From an uncultured Eubacteriales bacterium (GTDB lineage: Bacteria; Bacillota; Clostridia; Christensenellales; Borkfalkiaceae), in assembly GCA_958405585.1 (NCBI GenBank), contig CATYEP010000015.1, positions 1 through 20,594 on the forward strand: a stretch of 20,594 nt of DNA, read 5' to 3'. The notes below the pieces were generated by a model. It was not told where the DNA came from and searched no databases. It was given only the letters and a program-made list of their open reading frames with translations. The position numbers and the translations under genes are program-made. This document shows, piece after piece, positions 8,584 to 15,952 of this stretch. The first letter of the stretch is position 1, and every line of letters starts with the position of its first letter.

Positions 8584-9224
8584 ATGAAAAAATCATGTAT
8601 TATTCTGGCATTTCTATTCGCCCTGCTGCCCTTTTTCCTCATCAGCAACGACGCAAAAAAACAGCCGAAACGATCCTTTTTGTCGGGGATTCCATCACCG
8701 AACAGTTTCCCGTACACCAATATTTTAAAGAATACAAAACCATCAACAAAGGGGTTTACGACGAACGATCGGCACGTACGCTGGAACGTACCCGCTCTTT
8801 CTCAAAAACATATGAGCCTGATTATGCTGTTCTGCTGATCGGAACAAACGATTTATACTCACAATACGCGTTCGAAACAATCCTGGAAAACATCTGCGGA
8901 ATCACCGAAGAACTTTCCTCCATTAAAAGCGTACGCTATGTTTTCGTACAATCCATATACCCGATCAATACAGAACTGCGCGAAGGCCTTCCCATGCAGA
9001 ACAACGAATCCATTTCGGAATTCAATTTGCTCTTGGAAGAAACCATAAAACAGTACAAAAAAGCTGTTTATGTAGATATGTATTCGCAGCTTATCGACGA
9101 AAACGGAATGCTGAACATCGAGTACACGACCGACGGTCTGCACATTTCCGCCCGCGGTTACGAAGTTATAACTTCCCATCTGACGGAACTTATCAAGGAA
9201 TACGACAGCAAAGAAAGCGATTAA
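8584..9224 (+). CDS. Secreted SGNH/GDSL hydrolase, expressed only through a -1 frameshift at an A7 tract
   Basis: Two frames make up this gene. The first, from ATG 8584, encodes a signal peptide or membrane anchor (MKKSCIILAFLFALLPFFLI). The second, one base back, carries all SGNH blocks: ILFVGDSIT, INKGVYD, IGTND and TTDGLHIS. They join at the seven A bases 8655-8661, which sit as GCA-AAA-AAA in the first frame. Slipping back one base there gives a 213-residue protein with nucleophile Ser37, Asn89, Asp184 and His187 in family order. The domain frame also opens at an ATG at 8562, but that lies between the -35 and -10 and would give a non-hydrophobic, meaningless N-terminus. SGNH enzymes are often O-acetyl esterases; acting on this polymer is inference. 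Its TAA shares bases with the stop of the convergent acetyltransferase. A sequencing error in the A-run is the main alternative to real slippage. Confidence 0.7.
8655..8661 (+). other. A-AAA-AAA slippery heptamer / homopolymer frameshift site
   Basis: Seven A bases placed exactly as X-XXY-YYZ in the signal-peptide frame, the phase needed for -1 ribosomal slippage. Runs of this kind also cause transcriptional slippage, replication slippage (phase variation: 8 A would restore one frame) and assembly errors. No clear downstream stem or upstream Shine-Dalgarno stimulator was seen. Confidence 0.6.
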
Positions 9225-9706
9225 TACTCCTCGACCCAATAATCCGGATCTCTTTTTAAGATCCTTGCCTTTTGCCCGACGACAGTACTGTTGTCGGGCA
9301 CATCAAACGTAACAACCGCGCCCGCGCCGATCCTTATGTTGTTTCCGATCTTTACATCACCGATAATATTTGCTCCCGCTCCTATGATCACGTTATCGCC
9401 GATCATAGGATATTTTTCTTTACTCTGACCGATGGTAACATTCTGAAAGATCGTCACATTTTTACCGATACGGCAACCTGCTGCAATATGGATGCAGTGC
9501 AATCCGTGAGGAAAAAACGGCTTTTCCTGAAAAGTATCAACAGATCGACCAATATATGGATTTTTCTTTTCCTGCAAACGTTTGAGTTTCAGCAAAAGCA
9601 CCGCACGGCGCAATTTTCCGACTTTGAACGATTTGAAATACATTTTAAAAAATTTTTCATCCGCGTTCAGTCCGAAAATATTTTTAACCAATTTATTGAC
9701 ATCCAT
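9221..9706 (-). CDS. Serine-acetyltransferase-like hexapeptide O-acetyltransferase
   Basis: A 161-residue protein whose second half is a left-handed beta-helix of hexapeptide repeats: CIHIAAGCRIGKNVTIFQNV, MIGDNVIIGAGANIIGDVKI, IRIGAGAVVTFDVPDNSTVV. It resembles the LbH_SAT/CysE group but lacks the long CysE N-terminal helical domain, as do small polysaccharide O-acetyltransferases such as CapG/EpsH-locus acetylases. The likely role is acetyl-CoA-dependent acetylation of a sugar precursor or of the lipid-linked unit in the cytoplasm. It lacks the N-terminal Rossmann part of PglD/EpsM, so N-acetylation of a UDP-4-amino sugar is less likely. It overlaps the cytidylyltransferase gene by 14 nt. 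Its TAA shares bases with the stop of the convergent SGNH gene. Confidence 0.85.
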   Translation of the reverse strand: MDVNKLVKNIFGLNADEKFFKMYFKSFKVGKLRRAVLLLKLKRLQEKKNPYIGRSVDTFQEKPFFPHGLHCIHIAAGCRIGKNVTIFQNVTIGQSKEKYPMIGDNVIIGAGANIIGDVKIGNNIRIGAGAVVTFDVPDNSTVVGQKARILKRDPDYWVEEY

Positions 9707-10409
9707 TTGTCTTTACGTAATTCAAAATCCTTTCGTAATCTTCGATGAAATCCACTTCCGCCCAGAACGCACCTTCTACGTCTTTAACAAAAATATCTTT
9801 CGCGTCCGCCATGGAATACAATACGTTTTCCCACCACTTATCCGTCTGCAATTCTTTGATCATTTCCAAAAGCCTTGCGCGGAATGCGGGAATTTCCCGT
9901 TTGCTCAGCTTTGCGATGCCAACATATTCACAGTCGCGGTTTTCGCGCGAAAGATCTTTTCCGTAACCGATCAGCCTTCCGTTATCCGTACGGAAAAAAT
10001 AATCGCCCGTATCGGCTTTCGTACGGTCACCCAGCATGACGATCTCATGCGTATCTTCGGCAAGACTGCGGTAGATCGGCTCTGTCCAGAACACGTCGCC
10101 GTTGCAGATGAGCACATCTTCTTTGCCGTCAAACTCTCCGAGCGCAAAATACAGAGACCCGATGCTGTTCGTCACATGGTAAAACGGATTGACATACGTC
10201 TTGACGCCATACGGAGCCACCGCTCTTTCCACATACTCATGTTTGTAACCGAGAACCATAGAAATATCCGAGATACCTTTGCTCTGCAAAAGCTCCAGCG
10301 TACGGCAGATCAGCGGCTTTCCGCACACATCCACCGTGCACTTTGGAATGTTCCCGATCTTCTTGCTGATACGCGTGCCCATGCCCGCCGCCAAAATGAT
10401 CGCTTTCAT
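9693..10409 (-). CDS. LicC/PntC-like CTP-dependent nucleotidyltransferase
   Basis: A 238-residue NTP-transferase. MKAIILAAGMGTRI is the nucleotide-binding loop, IPKC has the conserved Lys23, VTNSIGSLYFAL resembles the LicC substrate region, and ICNGDVFW holds the metal-binding Asp105. LicC enzymes make CDP-choline from phosphocholine and CTP. The related PntC enzymes activate 2-aminoethylphosphonate as its CMP ester. The upstream neighbour is a PhnW-like aminotransferase (ATGA overlap, 10409) and two LicD genes lie in the same run, so a CDP/CMP-linked amino-phospho or amino-phosphonate donor is the best inference. No choline kinase (LicA) or choline transporter is seen here, which argues mildly against plain phosphocholine. 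A sugar-1-phosphate nucleotidyltransferase is a less likely alternative. Confidence 0.8.
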   Translation of the reverse strand: MKAIILAAGMGTRISKKIGNIPKCTVDVCGKPLICRTLELLQSKGISDISMVLGYKHEYVERAVAPYGVKTYVNPFYHVTNSIGSLYFALGEFDGKEDVLICNGDVFWTEPIYRSLAEDTHEIVMLGDRTKADTGDYFFRTDNGRLIGYGKDLSRENRDCEYVGIAKLSKREIPAFRARLLEMIKELQTDKWWENVLYSMADAKDIFVKDVEGAFWAEVDFIEDYERILNYVKTNGCQ

Positions 10410-11470
10410 CGTTTATAAAACTCCTCCATGGCAGAAATGAGCCGATCCAGCCCTTTTTTATCATGGTTGCCGATATGCCCGATTCGAGCCATGCAATCTG
10501 CATTCACACCGCCGCTCGGCGTGATGTGAATATCGTAATTTTTGACGAGAAATTCATTCATCGCACGCGCTTCCCCGTTTGCAAACAATATCGGCGTGAG
10601 ACAGTCGGACAAGGCATACCTAGGAACGGTCAGCGGCAGATGTGAAATGTTTGCGCGAAAATAAGCAGCCAGTTCCCTGCACCTGTTTATCTCCGCTCCG
10701 ATGCCCGTTTCGCGGATCCCCGCAAGACGATCCTGCAAAGTAAGCACGGTCCCCACGGCGGGTGTAAACGGAGTCTGTCCGCGTTCGGCATCCGCCAGAT
10801 ATTTATCCAGTCCGAAATACAAATCCTTGCAGGCGATCTCGCCTACGCGCGCCTGCGCGCGCGTAGAAAGCGCAAGGAGACAAAGTCCCGCGTCCAATGC
10901 GAGCGCTTTCTGACTGCTCACGATCACGACGTCCGCACCAATCGCGCTCATATCGTTTTCGTCCGCAAGGAAGGAGCTGATCGCGTCTACGATCAAAAGC
11001 GCACCTTTGCGTTTCGCAAAATCGCCCAAGAGTTTTCCGTCGTACAATTTTCCGACAGACGTTTCGTGAATATTCACGCAAATGGCATCAATATGAATAT
11101 TTTCATATTGAGCAAGCATCTGTGCCGTGAGATCCGCTTCAAACGGAACATCGCAGGAAATACTGCGGATCCCGTGGCGGTTGCAGATGTCGAGGAATCT
11201 CGCGCCGAACGTACCGCCGTTGATCACGAGAACGGTATCTTCTTTTCTGCAAAGGTTGATGATCGCCGCTTCCATTCCTCCCGTACCAGAACTTGTCAGC
11301 ACGACCGCTTTACTGCCTTTCGGAGCGTTCAGAAAATCCAGAAAATCCCGGCGTATTTCGAACATTACTTCGCTGAATTCCTGATTGCGGAAATACGGAA
11401 TAGGCTGCGACGCTACTTTCAGCGTCCTTTCGAACCGATTGACCGGTCCGACCGTAAATAAATCTCTCAT
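10406..11470 (-). CDS. Class V PLP aminotransferase, PhnW / alanine-glyoxylate type
   Basis: A 354-residue fold-type I class V aminotransferase. It opens with MRDLFTVGPVNRFERTL. SGTGGMEA (61-68) contacts the PLP phosphate, HETSVG is at 135-140, VDAISS holds Asp162, and SSQKALAL holds the PLP Lys188. This architecture is shared by 2-aminoethylphosphonate:pyruvate, alanine:glyoxylate and serine:pyruvate transaminases. The SQKALAL lysine motif is closer to the alanine-glyoxylate type than to the classic PhnW SSANKC motif, so the substrate is open. Adjacency to a LicC/PntC-like enzyme and LicD genes suggests it makes the amine of a phospho- or phosphonate headgroup. The frame extends to a TTG at 11488, but the ATG at 11470, one nucleotide after the previous stop, starts the conserved motif. 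Confidence 0.85.
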   Translation of the reverse strand: MRDLFTVGPVNRFERTLKVASQPIPYFRNQEFSEVMFEIRRDFLDFLNAPKGSKAVVLTSSGTGGMEAAIINLCRKEDTVLVINGGTFGARFLDICNRHGIRSISCDVPFEADLTAQMLAQYENIHIDAICVNIHETSVGKLYDGKLLGDFAKRKGALLIVDAISSFLADENDMSAIGADVVIVSSQKALALDAGLCLLALSTRAQARVGEIACKDLYFGLDKYLADAERGQTPFTPAVGTVLTLQDRLAGIRETGIGAEINRCRELAAYFRANISHLPLTVPRYALSDCLTPILFANGEARAMNEFLVKNYDIHITPSGGVNADCMARIGHIGNHDKKGLDRLISAMEEFYKR

Positions 11471-11471
11471 A

Positions 11472-12689
11472 TTACTTCTCTGATACAAATTTTTCCAATT
11501 TTTCGATATTTTTATCCGTCACAAAATGTTCTTCCATGTATTTTCTGCCGTTTTCGCCCATTTGCGCAAACTGAGCAGAATGTTCAAGAAACCATCTTAC
11601 ACATTCCTCAAACGCCGCCAGATCGCCGCTTTCACACCATTTCCCGCACTTTGCCTCGCTTTCCACCAATTCTTTTATATCCGTATTGCGGTCGGTACAG
11701 GCAAATACGGGCATCGCATTCTCCATATAACTGAGAATCCTGCTCGGATAATTGGGAATGGTAAAACGCGCATCGAGCATGATCATGCCCACATCGCAGG
11801 AAGCGCACAGTGTTTCATATTTTTCATACGGCAGATAATCGAGCAACGCGACCCCTGCCGTACCTTGCATTTCGGAGTAAAAACACTGCTTTTCGCTCCC
11901 GCTCCCGACGATCGCAAACGTGCAGGGGTATTTCCCCGCTACGCGCTTGAGCGCCTCCGCCAAAAAAGGCAGACCCTGCGGCTTGCCGAGATTCCCGCCG
12001 TAAATAAAAACGGGACGGTTCGGATCGATGCCGTATTCTTTGAGAAGTTCCCTGTCTTTTTTCCGCCTGCAGCCGAGACTGCCGCTGAAAACCGCATTCG
12101 GAAACAGTTCGACCTTTTCCCGCGGAATGTACGGGTTTTCCCGCAGAATATATTCCATATTGGCGCGGCTCATACAGCCGATCCTGTCCGAATTTTTATA
12201 CAATTTGATCTCTTTTCGGCGAAACATCCCGTACAAAAGACCTTTCAGGCCGCTTTTTGATAAAATGCCGATATCCACGGCATTTTGCGGGAAAATGTCT
12301 TTGAGCATAAGATAGGACTTGCATCCGAATCTATTTTTCGCATATTTCACCACTCCCGCCAGCGTAATGGGCGGCGTGTTATAGATGACCAGGTCAAACT
12401 TATTCTGCCCGAAATATTTTTTAAGCGCGCGACGGAACTGTCCTTCCAGCAAGAGAGTATTGATCCCCTTTTCGAGCATGGAACAGCGCGTTATGTTTCC
12501 GATCTTTAAACGCAGGATCCTCACGCCATCTTCCACCGCAAATTCGGTTTCCAATCCCAGCCTCTTTTCACGCGTACACAGAACACTGACTTCATGCCCG
12601 CGCTTGCGCAGCTCCCGTATCACATCAATGTGTACGCTCGGCGATTTCAGGTCGGGGATCTGACCGATCGTCAGAAACAATACTTTCAA
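11472..12689 (-). CDS. WbuB-like GT4 glycosyltransferase, TTG start
   Basis: A 405-residue GT-B glycosyltransferase. The N-terminal domain starts MKVLFLTIGQIPDLKSPSVH with the GHEVSVLC strand, then LVIYNTPPITLAGVV and LMLKDIFPQNAVD, which are typical of the WbuB/GT4 group often linked to FucNAc transfer. The donor domain has FIYGGNLGKPQGLPFLAEAL and YPSRILSYMENAMPVFACTD. L-FucNAc as donor is an inference from the WbuB resemblance and from capEFG downstream. The start codon is TTG at 12689, overlapping the LicD stop as TTGA, with GGAGG 6 nt upstream. No in-frame ATG fits the conserved start better. Its stop lies one nucleotide before the next gene's ATG. Confidence 0.9.
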   Translation of the reverse strand: MKVLFLTIGQIPDLKSPSVHIDVIRELRKRGHEVSVLCTREKRLGLETEFAVEDGVRILRLKIGNITRCSMLEKGINTLLLEGQFRRALKKYFGQNKFDLVIYNTPPITLAGVVKYAKNRFGCKSYLMLKDIFPQNAVDIGILSKSGLKGLLYGMFRRKEIKLYKNSDRIGCMSRANMEYILRENPYIPREKVELFPNAVFSGSLGCRRKKDRELLKEYGIDPNRPVFIYGGNLGKPQGLPFLAEALKRVAGKYPCTFAIVGSGSEKQCFYSEMQGTAGVALLDYLPYEKYETLCASCDVGMIMLDARFTIPNYPSRILSYMENAMPVFACTDRNTDIKELVESEAKCGKWCESGDLAAFEECVRWFLEHSAQFAQMGENGRKYMEEHFVTDKNIEKLEKFVSEK

Positions 12690-13525
12690 TCTGCGCCTCC
12701 TTCGACCTCCGCATCGGGAGGCATTTTAATTTCCAGGTAATTATGATGGAACACGCGCTCGTTCTCAGGCGGGAGCACCATGTAATCCCCGAAATATCGC
12801 CGCAAGACTGCATCTGCATTGGCGGGAACCATGAATTCGTCTTCATCAAACTTATGGCGCACCCCGTCGCCGAACCATTCGCGGCGGTACGTCGTGCTCA
12901 TTTCCTTGATACCGCTGTCCAAAACGGTGACCAACGGACTCTGATCGAAAGAAAGCGCGGCAAATTTTTCCGTCAGCCTGCGCGCCGCCTTTGCCTTACC
13001 TCTTTTTGTTTTCAGCTTCAAAAGAACGGACGATCCCGCCTTCATTAAAAATCCGTGGTTTTTTACGGGCTCGTCCAATAAATATAAAGCCCGCTTCATT
13101 GCCCTCAATACCTGCAAACGCCTCGAAAATTTCCCCTGCGCGGCTCCGAACAGCGGATAAATATCCACCATGATCCCCTGGTGCACCTTCTTCCCCACAA
13201 GCGTCGGCTCCGATAAAACGGAATCGTTGCGCCGCACACGGTTGATCGTCAGGCGATATTCTTCTTCCGTTTCGGGCGACTGATAGAAAAATTTCGGATC
13301 AAGTTCCGTTTTGCAAAGCTGCGCAAAGCGGAGCATATCATCGTACGGCATCATGATATCGATATCGTCGTCCCAAGGAATAAACCCGCCGTGACGTATC
13401 GCGCCGATCAGCGTGCCGTAAGCAAGATAATAGCGCAGGCCATGCTTCGTACAAATGCGGTCGATCTCGCGCAATATATCTTTCTGGACGTATTTGAGCG
13501 CGTCCTCCATATTCTTGAATTTCAT
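12686..13525 (-). CDS. licD: LicD-family phosphotransferase (second copy)
   Basis: A 279-residue LicD protein. After an N-terminal helix come LRYYLAYGTLIGAIRHGGFI and PWDDDIDIMMPYDD, with the acidic WDDDID cluster at 51-56 that binds metal and performs phospho-group transfer. LicD proteins of pneumococcus and Haemophilus move phosphocholine from CDP-choline to glycan sugars; related domains transfer other CDP-linked phospho-alcohols. The C-terminal FGDYMVLPPENERVFHHN matches the usual LicD ending. It lies three nucleotides after the other LicD gene, and the pair differ enough to suggest two acceptors or two donors. The donor is unknown but may be the product of the cytidylyltransferase at 10409-9693. 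Confidence 0.92.
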   Translation of the reverse strand: MKFKNMEDALKYVQKDILREIDRICTKHGLRYYLAYGTLIGAIRHGGFIPWDDDIDIMMPYDDMLRFAQLCKTELDPKFFYQSPETEEEYRLTINRVRRNDSVLSEPTLVGKKVHQGIMVDIYPLFGAAQGKFSRRLQVLRAMKRALYLLDEPVKNHGFLMKAGSSVLLKLKTKRGKAKAARRLTEKFAALSFDQSPLVTVLDSGIKEMSTTYRREWFGDGVRHKFDEDEFMVPANADAVLRRYFGDYMVLPPENERVFHHNYLEIKMPPDAEVEGGAD

Positions 13526-13528
13526 TGT

Positions 13529-14317
13529 TCAGCCTTCCTTCCATGTATGGAAAAAATGTCTCTCCTCTTCGGGAGGCAGTTTCATATAATCGCCGTATTC
13601 CATCTTCAAGAAATAATCATAGTTTTTGAGAATACACGCTTCTCCTCTTTCAAACGGTACGGTAATGTACTCGGAGAAAGCTTCCTGATCGTAACAGAAT
13701 TTCATCCAATCATACGAATCGTTGCTCACAAAACATTGCTTCGTCGCGATCCCGTTGTATTTTTGCGACAAAGCGTCGTAATCGTCACAAATCCTTTCCA
13801 GCGACCTTCCTGCTCCGAGCAATCGCGTGCCGAATACGAGCAGTTTACCCTTGAAATTATACCTCTTCCAGTTGATCTTGCCCTTTTTCATCATGCCCTG
13901 GTACATTTTCAGTTTAAAAAGAAATCTCTTGCGTTCTTTTGCATTGTCCGGAAGATTGTCGATGATATAGATGTCCAATCCCATGCCCGAAACTTTTTTG
14001 CCGCCGAACGTAAGCGTTCCGTCCTTATAATTGATCTCCGCGACCCTGTCGCCCTTGTGATTGAAATAGTATTCGGTATTTTCCAGATATTTGCCGATCA
14101 CCTTTTCCAAACGCAGATATTCCTTCCGAGGCATAATGATGTCGATATCGTCATCCCACGGAATAAACCCCTTGTGCCGCACCGCTCCGAGCATCGAACC
14201 CGCATACAGCGAATAACGTATGTCCTCTTTTTTGCACACATCGTGATACAGCATCAGAAGCTTAAAGAGAGCCGAATGCACGAACGTGCCGTATTCTTTT
14301 TCGTTATTTTCAGGCAT
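13529..14317 (-). CDS. licD: LicD-family phosphotransferase (first copy)
   Basis: A 262-residue LicD protein with IRYSLYAGSMLGAVRHKGFI, then PWDDDIDIIMPRKEY (WDDDID at 54-59) and the C-terminal YGDYMKLPPEEERHFFH. It would transfer a phospho-group from a CDP-activated donor to a sugar of the repeat unit. The frame also opens at an ATG at 14326, but GAGG touches that codon directly. The ATG at 14317 has the same GAGG at 9-nt spacing and overlaps the HAD gene by 8 nt, so it is preferred. It is shorter in the central region than the second copy and only moderately similar outside the motifs. Confidence 0.92.
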   Translation of the reverse strand: MPENNEKEYGTFVHSALFKLLMLYHDVCKKEDIRYSLYAGSMLGAVRHKGFIPWDDDIDIIMPRKEYLRLEKVIGKYLENTEYYFNHKGDRVAEINYKDGTLTFGGKKVSGMGLDIYIIDNLPDNAKERKRFLFKLKMYQGMMKKGKINWKRYNFKGKLLVFGTRLLGAGRSLERICDDYDALSQKYNGIATKQCFVSNDSYDWMKFCYDQEAFSEYITVPFERGEACILKNYDYFLKMEYGDYMKLPPEEERHFFHTWKEG

Positions 14318-14978
14318 AAAACGCATCCTCTTTTAATTTTTCCAACGAATCGACCGTAAAATCGGGCTGAATGCCGTACAGCAATTCTCCGTTCTGATAC
14401 AGCCCGCCGCTCAAAACGCGCACGGTGCGCACGGGCAAAAACTTTTTGATCGCAAAATCTTTGACGGGATTATCTCCCACATATATCATTTCTTCCGCAC
14501 ACACGCCGAGTTTTTGCGCCATGATCTCAAAAGAACGCGGGTGCGGCTTACGAAATTCTCTGCCGATCTCATCGGTCACAATGATCTCGTCCACAAACCG
14601 CTCGACACCCAATGCTTCAATCTTTGCGCGCTGAGAAAACGGGCGCCCATCCGTAATAATGCCAAGCTTCATGCCCTTTCGGCGCAAAAACAAAAGCACT
14701 TCTTTTGTTTTCGGATAAAAATCTAATTTTTCCGGCTTGTTTTCCCGATATGCTTTGACAGCATCCTGCTCCGCCTTTTCGGGCAGTCCTTCCTCTCGGC
14801 AAAGAGCCCCGAACACTTCCGTCCTGCCCTTCTGAAACTGCACCATGATCTTTTCAAAAGCATCTTTCATGCCGTATGTATTTTCTAAGACACAGGCGGC
14901 TTTGAAAAATCCCGATGCCGCAAATTCTGCTTCCGGATACAGCGTATCGTCCAAATCAAACACAACCGCGCGGATCAT
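14310..14978 (-). CDS. HAD-superfamily hydrolase (subclass IA type)
   Basis: A 222-residue HAD phosphatase. Motif I is DLDDTL (8-13, nucleophile Asp8), a helical C1 cap follows, motif II is IITDGR (Thr109), motif III Lys144 is in FRKPHP, and motif IV is YVGDNPVKDF (Asp169, Asp174). All catalytic residues are intact. The second DLDD Asp suits a phosphomonoesterase. It overlaps the ATP-grasp gene by ATGA (14978), and such ATP-grasp/HAD pairs recur in capsule loci, so the two probably act in one pathway. The substrate is unknown; it might remove phosphate from a headgroup or sugar intermediate, or repair a by-product. Phosphonoacetaldehyde hydrolase was considered but no specific support was seen. 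Confidence 0.88.
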   Translation of the reverse strand: MIRAVVFDLDDTLYPEAEFAASGFFKAACVLENTYGMKDAFEKIMVQFQKGRTEVFGALCREEGLPEKAEQDAVKAYRENKPEKLDFYPKTKEVLLFLRRKGMKLGIITDGRPFSQRAKIEALGVERFVDEIIVTDEIGREFRKPHPRSFEIMAQKLGVCAEEMIYVGDNPVKDFAIKKFLPVRTVRVLSGGLYQNGELLYGIQPDFTVDSLEKLKEDAFYA

Positions 14979-15952
14979 AACGTATCGATCCTTATACTGG
15001 AATCAAATCTGGAAAAAGTTGCGCCGTCGTCATAATTTTCATGATAAGTAAGCGTTTCGCCGCGCAAAAGGCGGTATAAGTTTTCACAGCTGTCCGCCCC
15101 TGCCATGATACTCATGGGCGCGCCGCCGCCGAAACGCGGATTGATCTCGATATAACGGAATATTCCGTCCTCGCCCCAAAAACCCTGTACCGTAACGTGC
15201 CCGATCAGGCCAAGTTCATTCACGAGCCGCTTTACATCCGCAATGATCGACGCATTTTTATCGATTTTGCCCTTCAATATCTCGCCGCTGCGCGTCTGCA
15301 AACGGATACGCGGAACTACCGTGATAATATTTCCTGCAAAATCGGCAAAACAATCCACCGTATATTCCGTACCCTTCACAAATTCCTGCAGGATGGGATG
15401 ATCGATATACGAAAGGAAAAACGCCAGCTCACGCTTGTTGCGGACTTTGAATGCGTTCACGCTCGAACTGCCGTCAAACGGCTTGATAAACAGAGGGAAA
15501 GTATAGTCTTCCGCCTCGATCATCTCCGCCGTGATCACCTTGGGCAATGCAAATCCGTGATCGCGGAAAAATTTTGCCGTCCTGATCTTGTCACAGCAGA
15601 TTTCCACGCTCTCTAAATCTGAGATCAGAACTTTCGCGCCGCTTTCCTCTTCAATTTTTTCGCGCTTTTTTGCGAGAAATTCCAGTTCCGTATCAATGGT
15701 GGGTACGATCAGCGAAACGCGGTTTTCCCGCGCGATCCCGATCAGCGTTTCCAGATATCCGTCCGTACCGATGCGCGGAAGGCGAAAATGCTCATCCGCA
15801 AAATAAAGTGCCGGAGCAGAATCGCTCAGATCCGCCGCCAGAACTTTGCCTTCGATTTTCAACCTGTCCCGCGCCGCTTTAAAACAATTGACAAGTTCCA
15901 CCCGCCTGCCGGCGCTCAGAATCAAAATGTTGCATTCTCTGTTCATAATCAC
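14975..15952 (-). CDS. ATP-grasp ligase (CarB-like)
   Basis: A 325-residue ATP-grasp enzyme. The N-terminal domain begins CNILILSAGRRVELVNCF. The ATP-grasp core shows FPLFIKPFDGSSSVNAFKV (Lys157 and the glycine/serine loop at 160-164), LQEFVKGTEYTVDCF (Gln189/Glu190), and the Mg-binding EINPRFGGG (269-277). Such enzymes join a carboxylate to an amine or thiol through an acyl-phosphate, so it may attach an amino acid or other acid to an amino sugar or headgroup. The start is ambiguous: GTG at 15952 overlaps the previous stop (GTGA) and has AAGG 6-7 nt upstream, whereas ATG at 15946 is 12 nt from it. It is translationally linked to the HAD gene. Confidence 0.88.
   Translation of the reverse strand: MIMNRECNILILSAGRRVELVNCFKAARDRLKIEGKVLAADLSDSAPALYFADEHFRLPRIGTDGYLETLIGIARENRVSLIVPTIDTELEFLAKKREKIEEESGAKVLISDLESVEICCDKIRTAKFFRDHGFALPKVITAEMIEAEDYTFPLFIKPFDGSSSVNAFKVRNKRELAFFLSYIDHPILQEFVKGTEYTVDCFADFAGNIITVVPRIRLQTRSGEILKGKIDKNASIIADVKRLVNELGLIGHVTVQGFWGEDGIFRYIEINPRFGGGAPMSIMAGADSCENLYRLLRGETLTYHENYDDGATFSRFDSSIRIDTL

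Noticed and set aside
9246..9264. GGATCT-loop-AGATCC hairpin shortly after the SGNH stop
   Set aside because: Only 6 bp, loop of seven, followed by an interrupted TTGCCTTTT rather than a T-run; too weak to call a plus-strand terminator.
9273..9300. Palindrome TGCCCGAC...GTCGGGCA, 28 nt, nearly perfect
   Set aside because: It encodes the conserved VPDNSTVVGQ turn of the acetyltransferase and has no T-run on either side, so it is neither a terminator nor clearly regulatory.
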